Part shown: positions 1 to 5,060 of the stretch, piece by piece
Layout: the number at the start of each line of letters is the position of its first letter
Numbering within the stretch: the first letter of the stretch is position 1
Origin: Sulfurimonas sp.
GTDB taxonomy: Bacteria > Campylobacterota > Campylobacteria > Campylobacterales > Sulfurimonadaceae
Length of the DNA stretch: 13,888 bases
Direction of reading: 5' to 3'
Assembly: GCA_015487435.1 (NCBI GenBank)
Contig: WFPU01000039.1
Coordinates: 1 to 13,888, forward strand
Notes under the pieces: model-generated
Databases searched by the model: none
What the model was told of the DNA's origin: nothing
Seen by the model: the letters and a program-made list of their open reading frames with translations, nothing else
Made by a program: the position numbers and the translations under genes

Positions 1-146
1 CCGCTAATAGACTCTTTAAAGATATTGAAATTCAAAAGAATATTATTGAAGATGAAGTAGTCACTTGGATGGCTGATACAAAGAAGACTCAAAAACTATG
101 TGGGTATGATTGGATTATTGAACAAGCTAAATCATTTATATTTTAA
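1..146 (+). CDS. 3' end of an unrecognised gene (partial)
   Basis: An open frame enters from the left edge (first full codon at base 3) and stops at TAA 144-146, leaving about 47 C-terminal residues. The visible tail is hydrophilic and mixed in charge (…EDEVVTWMADTKKTQ…) and ends in the hydrophobic residues SFIF. I do not recognise the family and assign no function. It has normal codon use for this window, no internal stops, and converges with pdxA 161 bases downstream. That gap is filled by repeat elements, and no ordinary hairpin-plus-T-run terminator follows the stop. Confidence 0.6.
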   Translation, partial: ANRLFKDIEIQKNIIEDEVVTWMADTKKTQKLCGYDWIIEQAKSFIF

Positions 147-153
147 TGGGTAT

Positions 154-162
154 TGGTATAAT
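154..162 (+). promoter_or_regulatory. possible orphan extended -10 promoter
   Basis: TGGTATAAT is an exact extended -10 (TGnTATAAT) just after the stop of the partial gene. Nothing convincing is encoded downstream on this strand; a transcript starting near 169 would cross the repeat pair at 181-279 and run antisense into the 3' end of pdxA. No clear -35 is seen. It could be chance in AT-rich DNA. Confidence 0.3.
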
Positions 163-180
163 TAGCTAGTTGCTGATTTA

Positions 181-206
181 GTCACCCTAAACTTGATTTA
201 GGGTCT
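181..206 (+). repeat. short palindromic repeat, copy A1
   Basis: A 26-nt unit that begins GTCA and ends GGTCT. It contains a perfect 8-bp stem, ACCCTAAA paired with TTTAGGGT, around the loop CTTGA. It matches the unit at 3992-4017 in its ends and loop, but the stem bases differ in a paired way. It lies inverted relative to the longer unit at 229-279, so the two form an inverted doublet between convergent gene ends. No T-run follows on either strand, so it is not a typical intrinsic terminator. Confidence 0.75.
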
Positions 207-228
207 AGCTTATATTGTAAAGTAGCAT

Positions 229-279
229 AGATTCTAAGTGCCCATAGGAAATACCCTTGGAATGCAAGTTCAGAATGAC
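229..279 (+). repeat. 51-nt intergenic repeat, copy A2
   Basis: This unit begins AGATTCT and ends CAGAATGAC. By eye it matches 44 of 51 positions of the unit at 7256-7306 with no gaps. Its right end (CAAGTTCAGAATGAC) is the near reverse complement of the left end of the short units. The 10-mer TTCAGAATGA occurs at 269-278 and again at 290-299, so a further partial copy probably follows. Confidence 0.8.
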
Positions 280-307
280 GAAATTTCTATTCAGAATGAG
301 AAAATTT

Positions 308-1222
308 TTAAATAAGTGAAATTGCACTTTTAATAGCATTGATATATGAAAGTGTATTGGCTTTGCCTTTATAAGCAATGTCAAATGCTGTTCCATGATC
401 TACCGAAGTTCTAACAATTGGTAAATTGAGTGAGATATTTACACTCTCATCAAAATAAAGGGCTTTTAGAGGTGTTAAGCCTTGATCGTGATACATTGCA
501 ACGAAGTGAGTATATTTTTTTCTAGCGTGTGGTGTAAAAGCAACATCAGGAACTAGTGGTCCTATAAACTGCTTAAATCCAATCTTTTCATTTGCACTTT
601 TTATAGCACTAGTTATCTCTAATTCCTCATCTCCTAAAACTCCATTATCTCCAGCGTGTGGGTTTAGTCCAAGTACTGCTATCTTCTGATTTGGTAAACT
701 TTTATTTAAATTTATGAAAAATTTTAGTAATTTATCATGTTTGATTAGTGGTGGGACATCTTTTAGTGCAGTATGTTCTGTATATAATGCTACGAACATC
801 TTTTCACATCCAAGCATCATTATTGCATCTTTGTCAAAGTATTTTCTCAATGCGTCAGTATGACCTTTATACTCAATTCCAGCTCTCATCCATGCTTCTT
901 TGTTGATTGGCATTGTAACAATAGCATCAGCTTGTTTATTTTTACAAAGTGTAACACCATGTATAAACGAATCAAAAGAGTAATTCCCAGATTTTGGAGA
1001 TAATTCACCAGCTTTTATATTAAAATCACCATCAACAAAAGATATTTCTATATCTTGGGGTATATCTATGTTTAGAAGTTGACTTGCTTGTTTTAACATA
1101 TATTTATTTATACAATAAACTAGATTACAAAGTTTGGATACTTCATCGTGAGCTTTTAGTGCTATCTCAAGCCCAACACCATTTAAATCACCTACACTTA
1201 TAACAATGCGAGGTTTACTCAT
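308..1222 (-). CDS. pdxA: 4-hydroxythreonine-4-phosphate dehydrogenase PdxA
   Basis: PdxA oxidises 4-phosphooxy-L-threonine with NAD. The product decarboxylates to the aminoketone that PdxJ condenses with deoxyxylulose phosphate to give pyridoxine 5'-phosphate. The 304-aa protein has the family landmarks in order: GDLNGVGLE (11-19) for the usual GDPxGIGPE, GHTD (120-123), the metal-ligand histidine region YTEH (H150), NPHAGDNG (H189), YHDQG (H245) and a C-terminal GTAFDIAYKGKAN. The three histidines correspond to the divalent metal ligands of E. coli PdxA. At 304 aa it is near the short end of the family. It is cytosolic. The ATG at 1222 overlaps the pdxJ TGA in an ATGA junction, so translation is probably coupled, and only a weak ribosome site is seen. 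It is the last gene of the unit; repeat DNA follows its stop. Confidence 0.96.
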   Translation of the reverse strand: MSKPRIVISVGDLNGVGLEIALKAHDEVSKLCNLVYCINKYMLKQASQLLNIDIPQDIEISFVDGDFNIKAGELSPKSGNYSFDSFIHGVTLCKNKQADAIVTMPINKEAWMRAGIEYKGHTDALRKYFDKDAIMMLGCEKMFVALYTEHTALKDVPPLIKHDKLLKFFINLNKSLPNQKIAVLGLNPHAGDNGVLGDEELEITSAIKSANEKIGFKQFIGPLVPDVAFTPHARKKYTHFVAMYHDQGLTPLKALYFDESVNISLNLPIVRTSVDHGTAFDIAYKGKANTLSYINAIKSAISLI

Positions 1223-2019
1223 CTAGTAGTCAATCTTTTCATCTCTTTTACAGCATCTGCCAAACCACTAAAAACACTTCTAGCAATAATACTTTGACCA
1301 ATATTTAGCTCTGTAATCTCTTTTATATCCATCATATATGAAACATTATTATAGTTAAGACCATGACCAGCTGCAACCTCAAGCCCTAATTTTTTTGCAT
1401 GAATAGCAGCATTTTCCAAATCTTGCAAAGATTTTTCAAGTCTACTTTGTAGTTCATGACGGGGAAGTTCTAACTCCTTAATGGAGTGATTTGAATATGA
1501 TAGATTAGAGTTTAGCATTGCAAAAATATTTGCAAAACTACCAGTATGAAGCTCAACCATCTCTGCACCTAACTCTTTTGATAGCTCCATAGCCTCAATG
1601 GTAGGATCAACAAAAAGTGAAACGGGGATAATGCTATCGTGAAGCTGTTCTATTGCGTAAGAAATTTCATCTGCATACTTTACAACATCTAGTCCACCCT
1701 CAGTTGTAACTTCTTCTCGTTTTTCAGGTACTAAAGTCACACGATGTGGTTTTAAATCAGATACTATGTTTAAGATATCTTTATTTATACTACATTCAAG
1801 ATTTACAGGAAGTTTTGAGTGTATCATGATATTTTTTACATCAACATCTTGTATATGTCTTCTATCTTCTCTAAGATGAATAGTAATTTGATCAGCCCCA
1901 TTTTCGCATGCTACATGTAGAGCATTTAAAATATCTGGGTCGTTAACGCGTCTTGCTTCTCTTAAAACAGCAACATGATCTATATTTACACCAAGTTGCA
2001 TTTTTGTAGTAACTGCCAT
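1219..2019 (-). CDS. pdxJ: pyridoxine 5'-phosphate synthase PdxJ
   Basis: PdxJ is a cytosolic TIM-barrel enzyme that joins 1-deoxyxylulose 5-phosphate with 3-amino-2-oxopropyl phosphate to form pyridoxine 5'-phosphate, the ring-closing step of the DXP-dependent vitamin B6 route. Hallmarks are NIDHVAVLREAR (12-23), IHLREDRRHI (47-56), NLE (73-75), VPEKREEVTTEGG (97-109), ELHTG (156-160), AAGHGL (216-221) and NIGQSIIARSVF (239-250). Family members usually begin MxLGVNIDH, so the true start may be the ATG at 1999-2001 (260 aa) rather than 2017-2019 (266 aa). Neither has a visible Shine-Dalgarno, so the start is undecided. The gene lies 6 nt after a small lipoprotein gene and overlaps pdxA by 4 nt; all three are probably one transcript from a promoter near 2159-2172. 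Confidence 0.96.
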   Translation of the reverse strand: MAVTTKMQLGVNIDHVAVLREARRVNDPDILNALHVACENGADQITIHLREDRRHIQDVDVKNIMIHSKLPVNLECSINKDILNIVSDLKPHRVTLVPEKREEVTTEGGLDVVKYADEISYAIEQLHDSIIPVSLFVDPTIEAMELSKELGAEMVELHTGSFANIFAMLNSNLSYSNHSIKELELPRHELQSRLEKSLQDLENAAIHAKKLGLEVAAGHGLNYNNVSYMMDIKEITELNIGQSIIARSVFSGLADAVKEMKRLTTR

Positions 2020-2025
2020 TAAAAG

Positions 2026-2127
2026 TTATTTACGGTGTAATGGATGTTGATAATCATTTCGCTCACACGCTGTAAAAGTACTTAAAGCAGCTAGTGCAAT
2101 AATTATGCTAATAAAAAAAGTTTTCAT
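2026..2127 (-). CDS. tiny lipoprotein (33 aa), first gene of the pdxJ-pdxA unit
   Basis: This small frame encodes a short K-containing start (MKTFF), a hydrophobic stretch rich in I, A and L, then a lipobox-like FTAC and a 12-residue polar tail ending HPLHRK and TAA (2026-2028). This is the layout of very small outer- or inner-membrane lipoproteins: signal peptidase II would cut before Cys21, leaving a lipidated peptide of 13 residues. A second in-frame ATG lies directly upstream (2128-2130). The Shine-Dalgarno AAAGGA is 5 nt from the 2127 start but only 2 nt from the 2130 start, so I prefer 2127. It lies 6 nt before pdxJ. Function is unknown. The signal layout and well-placed ribosome site argue for a real gene; the short length argues for caution. 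Confidence 0.7.
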   Translation of the reverse strand: MKTFFISIIIALAALSTFTACERNDYQHPLHRK

Positions 2128-2158
2128 CATTTTCCTTTAGTTTTTAATCGATATTTTA

Positions 2159-2172
2159 ATTCTATCTAAAAA
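2159..2172 (-). promoter_or_regulatory. promoter of the lipoprotein-pdxJ-pdxA unit
   Basis: On the minus strand this reads TTTTT-AGA-TAGAAT, with the -10 at 2159-2164. The valS promoter has TTTTT-GGA-TACAAT with the same spacing. T-runs upstream of a -10 with no fixed -35 are typical of sigma-70 promoters in Campylobacterota. It overlaps the stop codon of the upstream DUF255 gene (2166-2168), so the pdx unit has its own start of transcription, near 2152, with a leader of about 25 nt. Confidence 0.6.
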
Positions 2173-3878
2173 GAGTTAAATATTAGTTTATCTATGTGAA
2201 TAATCTCTTTTGTATTTGCAAAACAGCTTTTATTTCCACAAATCGTATACTCATCACTAGAATTAGATTTTAGTGAAATAAATGGATATTTAAGTGATGC
2301 TATCTCAAATAAATTTTCATTAAAATTGTCTTGTGATGATTTTATAACTCTATCTCCTTTGGTATAACGAAGTACTTGCTCTATCATTTTTGGATAGATT
2401 ACACCTCTTCTTCCTAACTCATAAGAATTGTATTCAAGAGTTTTAAAAGCAAAATGGTTGTACTTTTCATCTTCTAAAAGCAATCCAAGTGAGAAAAGTG
2501 AATCTACAATAATAGCTACACTACTAGTGTAAGTATTGTCCGATATTTCAGCTAAAGTTACAAATTCTCCATCACTAAAATTCCAAATTCCTAGTTTATA
2601 AAATCTCTCTAAAGCAATGTTAACAAATTTTTGAGCCTGTATAAGATATATCTCTTTTCCAGTATAGTTATAAGCAGTAATAAGGGCTTTAGATAAAAAG
2701 GCATAATCTTCTAAAAAAGCTTTTATTTTTGGAGTTTTATGGATAAGAGTAGTATGATAAAGTGTGTCTTGTACATACATAGTCTTAAGTAATCTCTTTA
2801 AACTCTCAACTGCCATTTTGTTATATTCCAAATCTATTGTGCCTAATGTAAAGAGTGCATTTATCATCATGCTCGACCAAGAAGTTTGAATCTTTTTATC
2901 AAATATATTTTTCTTATCTGCATCTCTAGCACTGTAAAATAAAAAATCCTCACTCATCTGTTTTAAACAAAAATTAGCAGTTTTTTTAGCAATATCTAAA
3001 TAAAACTCATCTTTATAAAACAAGTATGCTTTTGTGTAGAGTTCACAAAGTAGAGCATTGTCATAAAGCATCTTTTCATGATGCGGTTTACGCCACTCTT
3101 CATCCATAGCATATCTGCAAAATCCACCATCTTTTTCATCCCATAAACCACCAACAGTCATGTTTTTTAGAGTATTTTTAATCATTGCTTTAGCTGATTT
3201 ATCATTATAGAGTCTATCTATAGTTAAAAGGGTGTTTAAAGTATTTACTTGTGGGAATTTTGGTGCAATTGAAAAACCGCCAAATTTTGTATCATAGTTA
3301 TTTTTTACTTGATGGAGAAAGTTTTTGTAAAAATCTTCTTTTAAAACAGTTGCTTCTTTTGGATGCTCATATTGATTTAAAAAACTTTCAACTTCATCGG
3401 CATTTTTAAACAGTTGAACATCCTTTTGTTGTACTTTTTGAGCTATAAGTTTTGTTAAATCGATAAACCCCATCCCCTCAATAGAGCCTTGTGTAGAATT
3501 TGGAGCTATGTAAGTTCCTGCAAAAAATGGTTTGTTTTGTGGTGTACAAAAAATAGATGTTGGCCAACCACCTGAACGACGATTTAAAAGCGCATAAACT
3601 TCTTGGTAATATTTATCTATATCTGGTCGCTCTTCTCGATCAACTTTTATACAAATAAAGCTCTCATTTAAAATATCTGCGCACTCTTGATTTTCAAAAA
3701 CTTTCTCTTGCATAACATGACACCAGTGACAAGATGAGTAACCTATAGAGATAAATATAGCTTTATTTTCATTTTGAGCTTTTTTAAATGCTTCATCACA
3801 CCAAGGGTGCCAGTCAACTGGATCGTCTTTGTGTTGTTGTAGATATGGCGAATCTTCTTTTTGTAATCTATTTGACAT
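2166..3878 (-). CDS. DUF255/YyaL/SPATA20-family thioredoxin-fold protein, compact form
   Basis: The protein has an N-terminal thioredoxin-like domain (about 1-125) joined to an (alpha/alpha)6-barrel-like region resembling GlcNAc 2-epimerases. Motifs include SPYLQQH (10-16), the CxxC motif SSCHWCHVM (C50, C53), REERPDID (81-88), GGWPTSIF with FFAGTY (103-123), GGFSIAPKFP (200-209), GGLWD…GGFCRYAMDEEW…PHHEKMLYDNA (243-275) and a C-terminal CGNKSC (about 30 residues from the end). No signal peptide is seen, so it is probably cytosolic. The biochemical role of the family is not established. At 570 aa it is shorter than typical members (about 680-790). The deficit lies at 321-327: the family's DADSxGxEGxFYxW segment and about 100 following residues are absent, and DADKK runs almost directly into the DKKIQTSWSSMMI block. 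The frame is intact. The start ATG at 3878 has only a weak ribosome site. Confidence 0.9.
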   Translation of the reverse strand: MSNRLQKEDSPYLQQHKDDPVDWHPWCDEAFKKAQNENKAIFISIGYSSCHWCHVMQEKVFENQECADILNESFICIKVDREERPDIDKYYQEVYALLNRRSGGWPTSIFCTPQNKPFFAGTYIAPNSTQGSIEGMGFIDLTKLIAQKVQQKDVQLFKNADEVESFLNQYEHPKEATVLKEDFYKNFLHQVKNNYDTKFGGFSIAPKFPQVNTLNTLLTIDRLYNDKSAKAMIKNTLKNMTVGGLWDEKDGGFCRYAMDEEWRKPHHEKMLYDNALLCELYTKAYLFYKDEFYLDIAKKTANFCLKQMSEDFLFYSARDADKKNIFDKKIQTSWSSMMINALFTLGTIDLEYNKMAVESLKRLLKTMYVQDTLYHTTLIHKTPKIKAFLEDYAFLSKALITAYNYTGKEIYLIQAQKFVNIALERFYKLGIWNFSDGEFVTLAEISDNTYTSSVAIIVDSLFSLGLLLEDEKYNHFAFKTLEYNSYELGRRGVIYPKMIEQVLRYTKGDRVIKSSQDNFNENLFEIASLKYPFISLKSNSSDEYTICGNKSCFANTKEIIHIDKLIFNSF

Positions 3879-3922
3879 AATTCATTCTTTGTGTTTAATT
3901 TATAAATTAAGACCCCTGATTA

Positions 3923-3928
3923 ATTATA
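3923..3928 (-). promoter_or_regulatory. -10 box of the DUF255 gene
   Basis: TATAAT on the minus strand, 45 nt before the ATG at 3878, in the sequence CTTATAATTA. Its upstream edge lies 4 nt from the left end of repeat B1, so the -35 region of this promoter is made of repeat DNA. A 16-bp AT-only palindrome (3895-3910) lies in the leader. Confidence 0.5.
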
Positions 3929-3932
3929 AGTT

Positions 3933-3971
3933 AGATTCCAAGTGACCAAAGTAATGCCCCTTCTATACAAG
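3933..3971 (+). repeat. diverged or truncated intergenic repeat, copy B1
   Basis: It begins AGATTCCAAGTG and ends ATACAAG, following the left 40 bases of the 51-nt unit (229-279) with scattered changes and small gaps. The right end of that unit (TTCAGAATGAC) is missing here. With the short unit at 3992-4017 it fills the middle of the 297-base divergent gap between the DUF255 gene and the cation transporter gene. Confidence 0.55.
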
Positions 3972-3991
3972 CTTTAAATAACAATAGTTCC

Positions 3992-4017
3992 GTCATTCTG
4001 GACTTGATTCAGAATCT
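3992..4017 (+). repeat. short palindromic repeat, copy B2
   Basis: A 26-nt unit starting GTCATTCTGG and ending CAGAATCT. The stem ATTCTGGA pairs with TTCAGAAT (8 pairs, one G-T) around the loop CTTGA. Loop, length and ends match copy A1 at 181-206, while the stem bases differ in a pair-preserving way. It is inverted relative to B1. The remaining 158 bases before the next gene (4018-4175) hold a -10-like box and ribosome site but no repeat or small frame I can support. Confidence 0.75.
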
Positions 4018-4140
4018 AATAGCTAAGTAAGTAGGCATAAATAACTTAATTATTCAGAGAGTTAAATTGTAGGTTATAAAAATATTACTAATTTTGTGCT
4101 TAAAGATTTTTTACAACTAAAAATTAAAGCAAATCTTAGA

Positions 4141-4146
4141 TATACT
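4141..4146 (+). promoter_or_regulatory. probable -10 box of the cation transporter gene
   Basis: TATACT preceded by TTAGA, similar to the RGA triplet before the -10 boxes at 2159-2164 and 7441-7446. The predicted start of transcription is near 4153, giving a leader of about 23 nt with the Shine-Dalgarno AAGGAG (4165-4170). No clear -35 is seen at normal spacing. Confidence 0.45.
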
Positions 4147-4175
4147 AAGAACAAAGCCTTCAAAAAGGAGAGTAT

Positions 4176-5060
4176 GTGGGTCACAATCACAATCATGATG
4201 TAGAAAAATTAGGCGATTCTCGTTTAATATGGGCTATTGCTATAAATATGCTTCTGACATTAGCCCAAATCATTGGTGGAATTGTCTCAGGAAGTCTCTC
4301 TTTGATTGCAGATGCACTACATAACTTTAGCGATGCAGCATCACTTGTAATTGCCCTTGTTGCACGAAAAATCGGAAGAAAACCTGCAGATTATTTTAAA
4401 AGTTTTGGTTATAAGCGTGCTGAAGTTATTGCTACGCTAATTAATCTTGTTACCCTTGTTATAGTGGGAATATATTTAATCTATGAGGCATTATGGCGTC
4501 TGTATGAACCACAAATCATTGAGGGTTGGATGGTGGTAATTGTAGCAAGTATCGCTCTTGTGATTGACATAGTTACAGCTATTTTAACATACACAATGTC
4601 AAAAAACAGTATCAATATGCGTGCAGCTTTTTTACATAATCTTTCAGATGCTCTTGCTTCTGTTGGAGTGATTATTGCAGGGAGCCTTATACTTTTGTAT
4701 GAGTGGTATTGGAGTGATACTATGTTGACACTTATGATTGCAACTTATGTACTTTATCAAGCAGCGACACTCTTGCCTAAAACTATTCATATACTTATGG
4801 AGGGTACACCTGAACATATCAAGATAGATGATGTTATCAAAAAAATGCAAACTGTTGATGGGGTTGTAGAGATTCATCATATCCATATTTGGCAATTAGA
4901 TGAGCATAGAAATGCCATTGAAACTCATGTTCAGATAAAGGATTTTAATAGATTCCAAGAGATAAAAGAGAATTTAAAACACATGCTAAAAGAGCAATTT
5001 TCAATCACACATTCAACTCTAGAATTTGAGATTAATCATTGTAGAGATGAACACTGCTAA
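4176..5060 (+). CDS. cation diffusion facilitator (CDF) family metal exporter
   Basis: An inner-membrane proton/divalent metal antiporter of the CzcD/ZitB type; zinc is the likeliest substrate. It has a His-rich cytosolic start (GHNHNH, 2-7) and six predicted membrane segments from about residue 16 to 200. The metal-site pairs are H49/D53 (HNFSD) in TM2 and H154/D158 (HNLSD) in TM5; this two-His, two-Asp set is characteristic of zinc and cadmium carriers. The loop between TM4 and TM5 (TMSKNSIN) is short and lacks histidines. A C-terminal cytosolic domain (about 205-294) contains EIHHIHIW (232-239) and a Cys/His tail (NHCRDEHC). Length (294 aa) is normal. The start is GTG at 4176, 5 nt after AAGGAG; an overlapping ATG at 4174 is out of frame. 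Its TAA overlaps the stop codon of the convergent helicase gene. Confidence 0.93.
   Translation: MGHNHNHDVEKLGDSRLIWAIAINMLLTLAQIIGGIVSGSLSLIADALHNFSDAASLVIALVARKIGRKPADYFKSFGYKRAEVIATLINLVTLVIVGIYLIYEALWRLYEPQIIEGWMVVIVASIALVIDIVTAILTYTMSKNSINMRAAFLHNLSDALASVGVIIAGSLILLYEWYWSDTMLTLMIATYVLYQAATLLPKTIHILMEGTPEHIKIDDVIKKMQTVDGVVEIHHIHIWQLDEHRNAIETHVQIKDFNRFQEIKENLKHMLKEQFSITHSTLEFEINHCRDEHC

Noticed and set aside
262..315. 17-codon frame on + through the repeat at 229-279 (starts MQVQND).
   Set aside because: It lies within repeat DNA, has no proper ribosome site, and the equivalent start and frame are not kept in the copy at 7256-7306.
3895..3910. 16-bp perfect palindrome of A and T only in the DUF255 leader.
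   Set aside because: AT-only palindromes are expected often in DNA of this composition; no second copy or link to a regulator was seen.
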